Part shown: positions 1-7,847 of the stretch, piece by piece | Layout of the letters: each line of letters starts with the position of its first letter | How positions within the stretch are numbered: the first letter of the stretch is position 1 | Assembly: GCA_947246775.1 (NCBI GenBank) | Contig: CAMXTM010000020.1 | Location: 1-14,053 of the forward strand | DNA: 14,053 bases | Source of the DNA: an uncultured Clostridium sp. | GTDB taxonomy: Bacteria; Bacillota; Clostridia; Lachnospirales; Anaerotignaceae | Direction of reading: 5' to 3' | Notes under the pieces: generated by a model | Database searches by the model: none | Told to the model about the DNA's origin: nothing | Seen by the model: the letters and a program-made list of their open reading frames with translations, nothing else | Position numbers and translations under genes: made by a program

Positions 1-898
1 CCTCATACAACTGCTGCGCTATCATCATTGTTTTTTGTGTTGTCATATTCAAATATTTACTCGCTTCTTGCTGTAATGTACTCGTTGTAAAAGGCGCTAC
101 AGGTTTTTTAATTCTTGTACCCTGTTTTACATCTGTTACAACAAATTCTTTTTGTTTCATTTCTTCTAATATTTTATCGGTTTGTTCTTTATTCTTTAAT
201 TCTATTTTTTCTTCCTCTGTACCATAAAATTTTGCTTTTATCTCTTTTTGTTCCTCATTTATCAAATTTGCGCTAATCGTCCAATATTCTTCTGGTATAA
301 AACTATTGATTTCTTCTTCTTTATCACAAATCATTTTTAATGCTACAGATTGTACACGTCCCGCACTTAATCTTCCCTTTACTTTTCGCCAAAGTAAATC
401 ACTTATGGTATAGCCAACCATTCTATCTAATATTCTTCTTGCTTGCTGTGCATTTACCAAATCCATGTCAATCTCTCTTGCTTCTGTAATGGATTTCTTT
501 ACTGCACTTTTTGTAATCTCATTAAATGTAATACGACTAATTGGTTTTTCTTTTAAATTTAAAGCATGAAGTAAATGCCAGCTAATCGCTTCCCCCTCTC
601 TATCAGGGTCAGTCGCTAAATAAACTTTATCTGCTGATTTTGCTTCTTTTCTTAATTTACTCAGCAGTTCTCCTTTTCCTCTTATTGTAATATACTTTGG
701 TTCATAGTCATTCTCCATATCTATGCCAAGCTGACTCTTTGGCAAATCTCTTATATGTCCCATAGATGCTTCTATTTTATAGGTATTACCTAAAAATTTT
801 TTAATCGTTTTTGCTTTTGCAGGAGATTCTACAATAACAAGATGTTTTTTGTCTTCTTTTGTTTTTTTTGTCTTCTTTGCTTCTTTCTTTTCTGACAT
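1..898 (-). CDS. topA: DNA topoisomerase I, N-terminal 299 codons (runs off left edge)
   Basis: Type IA topoisomerase that relaxes negative supercoils by a single-strand break and passage. The start is ATG at 898-896, preceded by a GAGAGGTG ribosome binding site that overlaps the end of dprA. After a lysine-rich leader of about 18 residues, the Toprim domain opens with LVIVESPAKAKTIKKFLG, where Glu24 is the expected catalytic acid. It continues to TDPDREGEAISWHL near residues 96-109, which holds the metal-binding Asp97/Asp99/Glu101. QQARRILDRMVGY and RLSAGRVQSVAL, both hallmarks of the family, follow. The visible part ends at TTQKTMMIAQQLYE, shortly before the segment that carries the active-site tyrosine in relatives, so that residue lies outside the window. 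The gene follows dprA by 12 bases, the order usual in Firmicutes, and is presumably co-transcribed with it. The visible part shows no lesion. Confidence 0.97.
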   Translation of the reverse strand, partial: MSEKKEAKKTKKTKEDKKHLVIVESPAKAKTIKKFLGNTYKIEASMGHIRDLPKSQLGIDMENDYEPKYITIRGKGELLSKLRKEAKSADKVYLATDPDREGEAISWHLLHALNLKEKPISRITFNEITKSAVKKSITEAREIDMDLVNAQQARRILDRMVGYTISDLLWRKVKGRLSAGRVQSVALKMICDKEEEINSFIPEEYWTISANLINEEQKEIKAKFYGTEEEKIELKNKEQTDKILEEMKQKEFVVTDVKQGTRIKKPVAPFTTSTLQQEASKYLNMTTQKTMMIAQQLYE

Positions 899-910
899 CA
901 ATAACACCTC

Positions 911-2002
911 TCAATTTTCTCTAATATAACCTGATTGAGGTAATTTTCGTATTCGTCCCATAATTTCCAGCAGCGTTAATGAATATTGTACTTCTTGTAT
1001 ATTCCTTTTTAATTTTCTGCTTATGGTTTCTGCGTCAATTACCTCTTGCCCAATACAATCATAGACTTCTTTTTCTTCCTTTTCCATGTTTTCTGACATA
1101 TTTTTCTGAAACACTTGTTTCTCATTCTCCGTAAATGCAATCCCTAATGCAATCAAAACATCTTCATATTCTGTAATAATAGGACAGCCTTGTTTAATTA
1201 AGTTATTTGTTCCCTCACTTAAAGCACTTGTTACATTTCCTGGTACTACATATACTTCTCTACCATTATCTAATGCTTGGTCTGCTGTAATCAATGTTCC
1301 ACTCCTTTTACCTGCTTCTACTACAATGGTCATTGGAGACAGTCCACTAATAATACGATTCCTTTTAGGAAAATTTTTAGGGTGAACTTGGGTTTGAGGA
1401 GGATATTCTGATATAACACAACCATTCTGCATTATACGCTCCATAAGTTCTCTATGTTCCGATGGATAACAAATATCTACTCCTGTTCCTAATACTGCAA
1501 TCGTTTGCCCTCCATTATCTAACGCACCTTTATGTGCTATACCATCAATCCCTGTTGCCATTCCACTTACAATAACAATATTTGCTTTTGCTAAATCTCC
1601 TGCCAATTTATATGCTACAGATGCCCCATAGCGTGAACACTTTCTCGCTCCTACTATGCTCACTTTATCAATATTATCATCGGGCAAAAATCCTCTCATA
1701 TAAAATCCTATAGGTGGGTCATATATTTCTTTTAATAAAAACGGATATTCTCTATCTTTAATAGAAACAAATCGTATTCTTTTTTGCTCTAGTTCTTTTA
1801 TCCACTGTTCTAATTGTGCTTCATCTTTTGCATTTTGTACTGCTTGGCAGCAAAAACTACCTACTCCCTTTGCTTCTTTTAATTCACTCAAACACGCTTT
1901 CCAAATTGCTTCCGCTGTTCCAAAATGTTCCAACAACAGCAACGCCTTACGAACACCAATAGAGGGTATACGAGAAAGCCACATCATATAATATTCTTCC
2001 AT
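911..2002 (-). CDS. dprA: DNA processing protein DprA/Smf
   Basis: DprA binds incoming single-stranded DNA during natural transformation and loads RecA; it is also kept in many non-competent bacteria. The 363-residue protein has the full family layout. A helical N-terminal SAM/HhH-like region (MEEYYMMWLSRIPSIG onward) is followed by the Rossmann-type DNA-processing domain with SIVGARKCSRYG, VSGMATGIDGIAHKGAL, VLGTGVDICYP and FPKRNRIISGLS. The domain ends with EAGKRSGTLITADQAL and VPGNVTSALSEGTN, and a C-terminal winged-helix region follows (about the last 60 residues). I chose ATG at 2002. The in-frame GTG at 2017 lies next to and partly within the GGAGGAG ribosome binding site that serves the ATG, so it is unlikely to be the start. 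The stop is TGA, and topA follows after 12 bases. A promoter with a 17-base spacer sits upstream at 2057-2085. Confidence 0.97.
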   Translation of the reverse strand: MEEYYMMWLSRIPSIGVRKALLLLEHFGTAEAIWKACLSELKEAKGVGSFCCQAVQNAKDEAQLEQWIKELEQKRIRFVSIKDREYPFLLKEIYDPPIGFYMRGFLPDDNIDKVSIVGARKCSRYGASVAYKLAGDLAKANIVIVSGMATGIDGIAHKGALDNGGQTIAVLGTGVDICYPSEHRELMERIMQNGCVISEYPPQTQVHPKNFPKRNRIISGLSPMTIVVEAGKRSGTLITADQALDNGREVYVVPGNVTSALSEGTNNLIKQGCPIITEYEDVLIALGIAFTENEKQVFQKNMSENMEKEEKEVYDCIGQEVIDAETISRKLKRNIQEVQYSLTLLEIMGRIRKLPQSGYIREN

Positions 2003-2056
2003 ATGTTTCTCCTCCACTTCAAAATAGTGTCATAAATAAAATTTGAAATCTATCCT

Positions 2057-2085
2057 ATCATAAAACCTTTTTCAGATAAATTCAA
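2057..2085 (-). promoter_or_regulatory. Sigma-A-type promoter for dprA-topA
   Basis: On the minus strand, TTGAAT (2085-2080) and TATGAT (2062-2057) are separated by exactly 17 bases. Each box differs from the TTGACA/TATAAT consensus at one or two positions. It lies about 55 bases upstream of the dprA start and is the best promoter-like match in this gap. No mapped transcript supports it. Confidence 0.65.
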
Positions 2086-2260
2086 TACAAATTTTTTGAA
2101 ATTTATATTTTTTATAATAAAATTACTACATATCACATCATTTTTTACTATACTGGCATTACTCTACTTTTATTCTATTTTCTTTTTTTATTTCAATTTC
2201 ATAGTATTTTATTCATAAAACAAAAGCAATATTTTTGTTACAATTTTTTAGTAAAATTAA

Positions 2261-2297
2261 GTGACAAAAAGTAGTATTTTGTAGATATTTATATAAT
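2261..2297 (+). promoter_or_regulatory. Possible promoter for the first tube-like gene
   Basis: GTGACA at 2261-2266 resembles a -35 box and is followed after 17 bases by GATATT (2284-2289). A perfect TATAAT lies at 2292-2297 but has no good -35 partner at normal distance. Either could start a transcript with a leader of roughly 100 bases before the gene at 2399. In DNA this rich in A+T the match is weak evidence. Confidence 0.3.
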
Positions 2298-2333
2298 GGT
2301 AAAAATAATTGTTTTATATTAAAATCTGATATG

Positions 2334-2348
2334 AACACTATATGTGTT
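2334..2348. repeat. Small palindrome, possible operator
   Basis: AACAC-TATAT-GTGTT forms a perfect 5-base inverted repeat around a 5-base A+T centre. It sits about 50 bases upstream of the start of the first tube-like gene, within the expected leader or promoter zone. It could be a regulator binding site. It is short enough to be chance, and no similar copy was noticed upstream of the next operon. Confidence 0.25.
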
Positions 2349-2398
2349 TATATACATAACATTTCATTTATTATTTTTTTTAGAAAGGAGTTTTTCTC

Positions 2399-2824
2399 AT
2401 GGGTATTAGATTAACAATCGAAGGTGCAGAAACAATTAGCTTAGACGAGCATAGTATTCAAAGCTGCAAGTTTATCACAGACACACCAGATGACTCTAAT
2501 GCACGTTCTACAGACGTTGTAAACACAATGATTCTGACAGGAAGAATATTGACAGCAGTAGATGGTGATGCAGCAGATGATACTATGAAAATTGCAAAAT
2601 GGTCTGTTGTTAGAGCAGAAAGCTCCGACAGCTACAGAAAAGCAACTGTAGAAATCGTTTCTGCAAACCAAATTGTTAGAAAAGTTCATTTTCCAAATGC
2701 TTTTGTTGTTGACTATCAAGAAAGCTATGGAGATGCAGAGGGTATTGGCGAATTTACACTCGTTATCAGACAGAAAAAAGACAAATTTGAATTAACAACC
2801 ATTGATGGTGGCTATTCTTTCTAA
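2399..2824 (+). CDS. Hcp-like/phage tail-tube-like protein (paralogue 1)
   Basis: This 141-residue protein resembles the small tube-like proteins found beside VgrG-like and DUF4280 genes in Clostridia. By analogy with Hcp or phage tail-tube proteins it would stack into the inner tube. It is cytosolic, with no signal peptide or membrane segment. The features shared with its two paralogues (5133-5528 and 5545-5964) are the opening MGIRLTIEG, a central IAKWSVVRAE, SYRKATVEI, and a C-terminal VHFPNAFVVDYQESYGD followed by FTLVIRQKKDK. ATG at 2399 has a strong AAAGGAG site 7-8 bases upstream. The gene stands apart from the rest of the island, with its own leader and terminator-like hairpins behind it. 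That fits separate, high-level expression of an abundant structural subunit. Family assignment comes from pattern memory and not from a search. Confidence 0.7.
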   Translation: MGIRLTIEGAETISLDEHSIQSCKFITDTPDDSNARSTDVVNTMILTGRILTAVDGDAADDTMKIAKWSVVRAESSDSYRKATVEIVSANQIVRKVHFPNAFVVDYQESYGDAEGIGEFTLVIRQKKDKFELTTIDGGYSF

Positions 2825-2842
2825 TTGAATAAAGAATAGTAA

Positions 2843-2873
2843 TTTATTATAGTTTTTCTAAAACTATAATAAA
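2843..2873. other. Perfect 14-bp A+T hairpin after the tube-like gene
   Basis: TTTATTATAGTTTT (2843-2856) and its exact reverse complement (2860-2873) enclose a 3-base loop, TCT. The hairpin begins 18 bases after the stop codon. It is not followed by a T-run, so it is a poor intrinsic terminator on its own. It may protect the 3' end of the upstream message or act together with the next hairpin. Confidence 0.6.
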
Positions 2874-2876
2874 CAA

Positions 2877-2929
2877 GTATGCGGAAAATAAACACTCACA
2901 AAAAGTATCTCTTTTCCGCATACATTTTT
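2877..2929 (+). terminator. Intrinsic terminator-like hairpin
   Basis: GTATGCGGAAAA (2877-2888) pairs perfectly with TTTTCCGCATAC (2912-2923), and five T residues follow at 2925-2929. The 23-base loop is longer than usual, which weakens the call, but the stem has the only G+C-rich core in this gap. It probably ends the tube-gene transcript. Confidence 0.6.
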
Positions 2930-3004
2930 ATTATAATAAATAATTTATGAAAATAAATGAAGCCTATTATTATATTCTTGGAAAAGGGCAATTTAGATAG
3001 ATAC

Positions 3005-3062
3005 AAAAAACAGGTTCATTCCCTTGCCAATAGGCAACTTTAAGGAAATAACCTGTTTTTTT
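3005..3062 (+). terminator. Structured terminator or attenuator before the main operon
   Basis: The outer stem AAAAAACAGGTT (3005-3016) pairs perfectly with AACCTGTTTTTT (3050-3061), and its T-run extends to 3062. Nested inside is TTGCC-AATA-GGCAA (3024-3037), with possible further CCTT/AAGG pairing (3022-3025 with 3042-3045). It ends only 31 bases before the next gene starts. It could therefore be a second terminator for the tube gene, or an attenuator within the leader of the operon that starts at 3094. GGCAA also occurs at 2987-2991 and could compete for TTGCC. Confidence 0.6.
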
Positions 3063-3093
3063 ATAAACAGCAAAACAAGAAAGGGAAAAAAGC

Positions 3094-5117
3094 ATGATTC
3101 AAAAAATAAAAAGCATATTTAAAAAAAAAGCTACTTTATTTTTATTAATTTATATAAATACAATTATTCTTTTTACACCAGTTTATGCAGAAAATACAAC
3201 AAAAAACAATATTGTATTTGTTGTAGATTGCAGTAATTCTATGAATTTCAACGACAATAACAATTTAACTGGTGAATTGATAAAACTATTTACAGACACT
3301 ATTTTTGAAGATACCAATATAGGAATTATACTCTACAACGATACTATATTAAAAACTATACCACTTTTTTCTGTTTCTAATACAGTAGAAGGGAAAATAT
3401 CCAACAACTAGTACAAAATATGGTCAGAAAAGGAAATACAGATATTGGTTTAGCAATAAATGAAGCTGTCAACTTAATGCCACAAGACCAGCAGCAACAA
3501 AATACAATTATACTTTTTTCTGATGGTGAAACAGACTTAAATGGTACAAAAACAACAAGAACATTACAGGATTCTTACAACAGCGAAAATATCGCATACA
3601 AAAAAGCTAGCCAAACCAATACACGCATTTTTACAATAGGACTTGCCAAAGCAGGCAAATCAAATGATTTTGCCTACTTACAAAAAATAGCAAACCAAAC
3701 TAATGGCAAATGTTATACATTACAACAGTCAAGCCAACTGCCAGAATTATTTCAAAGTATATATAACGAACTATATCATAATGCTATAAATATAGTTGAT
3801 ACATTTACAGGCAGTGGAAACTATCAAAAACAAATACCTATAATAAAAAATGTCACAGACAATTCTACCATTATCGTACATACACAAAATGGTATAAAAA
3901 ATGTTACAGCAGACTGCAATAACAATATTATTTATTCACAAAATTATGTAGTGATTCAAATAAAACAACCACTTCAAAATAATACTGTAAATATACAATT
4001 TGATGTACCAAACAATGATACTGTTATAATAGAAACAATACATCATATTAACATATTTCCTCAAATAGAGCCTTTTCAAAAAAATACATTATTACATTTG
4101 CCCATAAATGTAAAATTATATCAAAAGGACACAGCTCAGGAAATTACAAATCAAAAATTATATGAAAATGCAACAGCAGAATTATTCATTACAAATATAC
4201 AAACAGGAGAAAAACAGACAATCACAATGGGTAATGCAGGAAATATGTTTACAGCAACTTTTGAAAACAAAAACCCTCAAATATATCGTTTTGAGGCAAA
4301 TATAAAAAGTGATTTATACAACATAAAAACACCTGCATATGAAGCAGAATTATCAAATACAAAGCCCTATGCTATCAAAAATCAGATAAATTTATTACAA
4401 AAAAAGGAGATACAACAATTAAACTTAAATGAATATTTCAATGATGACGATGGAGACACATTGACATACCAAATAGCATCAAAAGACAACGTATTTTATA
4501 CAGAAATAGACAAAAATACATTATTCGTCAAAGCAAATACACAAACAACAAAAAAAATAGAATTATACATATCAGATGGCAGAGGTGGAGTCATTACAGA
4601 AGAAATAGCAATTAACATATTGCCATTTTGGATATATTACAAAGATGCTGTATTTAAAATATTATTTCTATTTATTTTATTACTTATCACTTATTTTATA
4701 ATAATCAGAAATCATAATGAAAGATATTTTATTCCAGCAAAAAATACTTTTCATTATGCTACATTTGAAGGACATTTTTTAAATACAGCAAGTGGCAACG
4801 ACATACCAACATTAAATTGGAACACCAATTATATTAACAATCAAAAAAGTATTACTCTTGGAGAATTATTTTACATACTAGATATTACTGAAAAATTGCC
4901 AGAATGTTATAAGATTTATTTTAATGCTGGAAAAAATAAAAATATTTTATTTTATCACAACACAAACTGTAGCATCATTTATAAACAAAAAAAAATTGCA
5001 AAAAATAAAAAAATAACACTACATCATAACCAAAAATTAAATATTCTATTTGAAGATAATATAACACAAATGGAACTACAATATAAAATAAATCAAAAGG
5101 AATTTATTGTAAAATAG
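3094..5117 (+). pseudogene. Secreted, membrane-anchored VWA/cadherin-like protein, frameshifted
   Basis: Two reading frames make one protein of about 674 residues. Frame one (3094-3411) encodes a signal peptide ending near VYA|E (residue 32) and the start of a von Willebrand A domain with the metal-site motif DCSNS (Asp45, Ser47, Ser49). The rest of that domain lies one frame over: KGNTDIG (Thr116) and FSDGE (Asp144). The second frame is open back to 3381, and joining near 3391-3397 (GGGAAAA) restores the domain, as if one base were lost. After the VWA domain come beta-rich segments and a cadherin-like repeat with YFNDDDGDTLTY near residues 448-458. One membrane helix (about 523-538) and a cytoplasmic tail of about 135 residues, possibly FHA-like, complete the protein. 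The ATG follows AAGAAAGGGAAAA. Likely roles are envelope anchoring or sensing for the injection apparatus (inference). A sequencing error could also explain the break. Confidence 0.75.
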
Positions 5118-5132
5118 AGGGAGGAATAGAAA

Positions 5133-5528
5133 TTGTCTATACAAGTTCAAATTATTGGTGGTGGAAAAAATATTATTTTAACAGAAAGAAGTATCCTAAA
5201 AAGCGAATACAACATACAAGAAGGTACACAATCTCAATACATGGAGCAAAGCGTAAACACTGTATCACTTATAGGAGAAATCGACTTGCACAGTGGTGGA
5301 ATAGAAACAGTCAATATCTCAAAATTAGCACAATGGGCATTTTGTCCCAGCATAGATGAAAATTGTTATAGAGAGTTTTCTATGCAATTATTTGACTCTA
5401 TAGGCAATCCAATTCAAGAAGTATATTTTGAAAAAGCATTTGTTTTAAAATACAAAGATGCTTTTTATTCCAAAAAAGGCAGGGCAAGTTATGAAATTGT
5501 AATACGAGAATGTAAAGGTACTCACTAA
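5133..5528 (+). CDS. Hcp-like/tail-tube-like protein (paralogue 2), TTG start
   Basis: This 131-residue cytosolic protein is a divergent paralogue of the tube-like protein at 2399. It shares the opening MSIQVQIIGGG, ISKLAQWAF, CYREFSMQLF and VYFEKAFVLKYKDAF, and a closing YEIVIREC strand. It lacks the C-terminal extension of paralogue 1. I chose TTG at 5133 because AGGGAGGA lies 7 bases upstream, an in-frame TAG sits just before it, the first in-frame ATG is about 36 residues in, and the TTG start aligns exactly with the N termini of the other two copies. It begins 15 bases after the VWA gene stop and ends 16 bases before paralogue 3, so the three are probably co-transcribed. A minor tube, tube-initiator or adaptor role is plausible but is inference. 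Confidence 0.65.
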   Translation: MSIQVQIIGGGKNIILTERSILKSEYNIQEGTQSQYMEQSVNTVSLIGEIDLHSGGIETVNISKLAQWAFCPSIDENCYREFSMQLFDSIGNPIQEVYFEKAFVLKYKDAFYSKKGRASYEIVIRECKGTH

Positions 5529-5544
5529 TTAGGAGGTATTAATT

Positions 5545-5964
5545 ATGGGAATTTCTTTTTCTGTAAATGGTGGCGGAAAAAAAGTAGACTTAGCTGTTTC
5601 AAGTGTAACTTATAGTGCATTAGAAATTTCATCAGCAAAAGATGAACTGGCAAAGGGAAATGATACTACTTGTAAGCTATTTATTACAGGACAAATTAAT
5701 CAAAGCAACATAACTACAATACTAGCACTAAATGAAATTGAAAAATGGGCAAAACAATGTAATCAACAACAAGATAGTTACAGAGAAGTAGTAGTAGAAC
5801 AAACATATGCAAGCCTATTTCACAGAAAAGTGATTTTTACAGATGCTAGAATATTATCTTTTAAAGAAACATTCCTAACAGACAACAAAAAATTTATGGA
5901 AATTTCACTAGAAATAGAACAAAAAAAGAGCAAACAGGATTCTATTTCTATACTATATATATAA
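5545..5964 (+). CDS. Hcp-like/tail-tube-like protein (paralogue 3)
   Basis: This 139-residue protein is a third member of the same family. It has MGISFSVNGGG at the start, LNEIEKWAKQC and SYREVVVEQ in the middle, and VIFTDARILSFKETF with a lysine-rich C-terminal strand (EIEQKKSK) near the end. ATG at 5545 is preceded by a full AGGAGG site. It differs from paralogue 1 at most positions outside the shared motifs, so it is unlikely to be a recent duplicate. It lies directly upstream of the PAAR-like gene, the position expected for a subunit joining tube to spike or for a cargo-specific tube protein. No signal peptide or membrane helix is seen. The family assignment rests on similarity to its neighbours here. 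Confidence 0.65.
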   Translation: MGISFSVNGGGKKVDLAVSSVTYSALEISSAKDELAKGNDTTCKLFITGQINQSNITTILALNEIEKWAKQCNQQQDSYREVVVEQTYASLFHRKVIFTDARILSFKETFLTDNKKFMEISLEIEQKKSKQDSISILYI

Positions 5965-5982
5965 TTAAAGGAAGTGAACAAA

Positions 5983-6309
5983 ATGTCTGATGTATGGTTC
6001 GTTACAGAGGGAGCAACCCTAGAATGTACACTCGGCTCAATGACCAGCAAACTACAAGTGCCTATATCGCACGGTTCTACTATATTAGGCAAAAATCAAG
6101 CTACTATTTTTGATTATACTGTGGGGAAAAATATACTTCCCTTTCAATTATGCAAAAAAAGCAATCCTCCAATTCCCTGCACTCCTGTTATATGTATGCC
6201 TTGGGTAAACGGAAAAAAAGATTTTATGGTAAAAAAACAAATGGCACTTTTAAATAATTGCATGGTGCCTTGTATGCTTGGTGGTGTAATCAAAATTAAA
6301 AGTAAATAA
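5983..6309 (+). CDS. PAAR-like spike-tip protein (DUF4280 family)
   Basis: This 108-residue protein fits the DUF4280 PAAR-like family, whose members cap VgrG-type spikes and can link effectors to them. The signs are the opening VTEGATLECTLGS, a central ILPFQLCKKSNPPIPCTPV with paired cysteines and prolines, and the closing MALLNNCMVPCMLGGVIKI, where PAAR-like proteins end in a Cys-x-x-Gly-Gly-x-Ile strand. At least six cysteines are present. I prefer ATG at 5983 over the in-frame GTG at 5974, which lies inside the AAAGGAAGTG ribosome binding site. The gene sits directly before the VgrG-like spike gene, 16 bases away, as is usual for tip and spike partners. The protein is short and complete, with no fused toxin, so cargo is probably carried in trans. 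Confidence 0.8.
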   Translation: MSDVWFVTEGATLECTLGSMTSKLQVPISHGSTILGKNQATIFDYTVGKNILPFQLCKKSNPPIPCTPVICMPWVNGKKDFMVKKQMALLNNCMVPCMLGGVIKIKSK

Positions 6310-6325
6310 TGAGGTGTTATAATAT

Positions 6326-7759
6326 ATGAATGTAACATATTTAGAATTAGGTATACAGCAATATACTATAAAAGCATTACAGCAATTAGAAATTAACGAA
6401 ATCTTAAATCAACATGCATCTATGCACATGACAGCACTCCTTTATGACGAACAACAAGACTCTGATATTTACAACACGCAGGCTGGTAGTCAAATTAAAT
6501 TACAGCAAAAAGGAGAACAAGAACAATTACTGTTTCAAGGAGTCGTAAAAAAAATTACTATAGAAAAACGTCAAGGTGTATACTGGCTCACAATTGATGC
6601 TCTTTCTAATACTTATTTACTTGATATAAAAAAATCATCACAATCTTTTCAAGATGTGAATATGACTTATATTGATATGATAAAAAAGGTACTAGAACCC
6701 TATCAGGGCAGTGATGTTATTGACAATGCAACAGAGGGAAAAGCAATACAAAATCTTATAATGCAGTATATGGAAACAGATTGGGCATTTATAAAAAGAG
6801 TTGCTTCTCATTTTCAAGCAGCTATTGTACCTTTTTGTTTATCAGATAAACCTAAATTTACTATCGGTATGCCAAAAGGTGAAAATATAGGTGATTTAAA
6901 CCAATATCATTACCATATTGAAAAAAATATAGAGCAATATTTGAAATCATCTCAAAATGACAATCCTAAGTTAAAAGAATTAGATGCTGTGTTGTTTTTT
7001 ATAGAAACAAATAAAAATTTTAACATAGGTGATAGTGCTTCATTTCAAAATATGACTCTTTACATAAAACAAAAAAAGGCAAAAATTCAGCAAGGTATTT
7101 TAGTATATGAATACACACTTTCTAGCGAAAACAGTTTTACTCAAGACAAATTATATCATAATAATCTTGTTGGTTTATCTCTAAAAGGAACTGTTTTAGA
7201 AGTAATAGAAGATTGTGTAAAAGTTCAACTTGAAATTGATGCTGAAGAAACAAAAAAGGAACAAGCCTATCCTTTTCCATACACTACAATGTACACAGCA
7301 GAAGGCAACAGTGGTTGGTATTGTATGCCAGAAATAGACGATACTGTTATGATTTATTTTCCAACAGAAGAAGAAAAAGACGCTATTGGAGTAAATTCAT
7401 TGAGAATGTTAGAAAAGGGCAGCGATAAAATAAGTGACCCAGAAGTAAAATATTTTAGAACAAAAAATGGAAAAGAATTGAAATTCAGTCCAGAAGAAAT
7501 ATTGATAACTTGCTGTAATGGAACAGACGAACAAACAGGTGAGCAACATATCATTTATATTAGTATACACCAAAATAATGGCATTGAAATTGCAAGTACA
7601 GAACCTATCCTTTTAAAAAGTGACGATAACATAGAACTACAGGCAAAAGAACAAATTTTTCTTACAGCAAAAGAAGAAATTTTATTCAAATGCAAAACAA
7701 GTCAAATTGCAGTAAATCAAATGGTAGATATTGCAGGAAAAGAAGTTAGAATTAATTAA
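6326..7759 (+). CDS. VgrG/phage gpD-like spike protein 1
   Basis: This 477-residue protein has the layout of VgrG-type spikes and the phage late-control gpD hub. The N-terminal hub region includes the family pattern MTYIDMIKKVLEPY, then LIMQYMETDWAFIKRVASHF with ETDW at residues 150-153, and SDKPKFTIGMPKGE. A gp5-like OB-fold region follows (KGTVLEVIEDCVKVQLEID, then YTTMYTAEGNSGWYCMPEID). The C terminus is a repetitive beta-strand stretch, PILLKSDDNIELQAKEQIF onward, typical of a beta-helical needle. ATG at 6326 has GAGGTG 9 bases upstream. The gene follows the PAAR-like tip and precedes the toxin gene by 46 bases, so it is the obvious carrier for that toxin. A second copy with the same layout lies at 11080-12462. 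Confidence 0.85.
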   Translation: MNVTYLELGIQQYTIKALQQLEINEILNQHASMHMTALLYDEQQDSDIYNTQAGSQIKLQQKGEQEQLLFQGVVKKITIEKRQGVYWLTIDALSNTYLLDIKKSSQSFQDVNMTYIDMIKKVLEPYQGSDVIDNATEGKAIQNLIMQYMETDWAFIKRVASHFQAAIVPFCLSDKPKFTIGMPKGENIGDLNQYHYHIEKNIEQYLKSSQNDNPKLKELDAVLFFIETNKNFNIGDSASFQNMTLYIKQKKAKIQQGILVYEYTLSSENSFTQDKLYHNNLVGLSLKGTVLEVIEDCVKVQLEIDAEETKKEQAYPFPYTTMYTAEGNSGWYCMPEIDDTVMIYFPTEEEKDAIGVNSLRMLEKGSDKISDPEVKYFRTKNGKELKFSPEEILITCCNGTDEQTGEQHIIYISIHQNNGIEIASTEPILLKSDDNIELQAKEQIFLTAKEEILFKCKTSQIAVNQMVDIAGKEVRIN

Positions 7760-7847
7760 GTGTTGCAATAAAGCATTGTTTGTTTTAGTATGAAAGAGGG
7801 AGAAAATGGATATTTTAGGTTTATTATTTATAATAGCAATTCCATCA

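Larger units (their letters stand above)
2003..2398. other. Divergent intergenic region, A+T-rich, no gene seen
   Basis: These 396 bases separate the minus-strand dprA-topA unit from the plus-strand injection-system island. They hold the dprA promoter at the left, weak plus-strand promoter candidates around 2261-2297, a small palindrome at 2334-2348, and the AGAAAGGAG ribosome binding site of the first tube-like gene just before 2399. I see no convincing reading frame, tRNA or attachment-site remnant here. The extreme A+T content makes chance matches to -10 boxes common. Confidence 0.6.

Noticed and set aside
2003..2017. In-frame GTG at 2017 as the dprA start
   Set aside because: The GTG sits at the edge of the GGAGGAG ribosome binding site that serves the ATG at 2002, and it would add five residues not expected in the family.
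2441..2719. Minus-strand 92-codon open frame opposite the first tube-like gene
   Set aside because: It is cysteine-rich, low-complexity antisense of a well-supported gene, with no ribosome binding site or family resemblance.
2957..3043. 28-codon plus-strand frame that could be a leader peptide before the operon
   Set aside because: It has no ribosome binding site, and its codons do not show a run of one amino acid typical of attenuation leaders. It lies within the hairpin region and is probably chance.
3388..3400. Programmed -1 ribosomal frameshift at GGGAAAA in the VWA gene
   Set aside because: The zero-frame codons are GGG AAA ATA, so the run is not in X-XXY-YYZ phase, and no strong hairpin follows. 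A simple base loss fits better.
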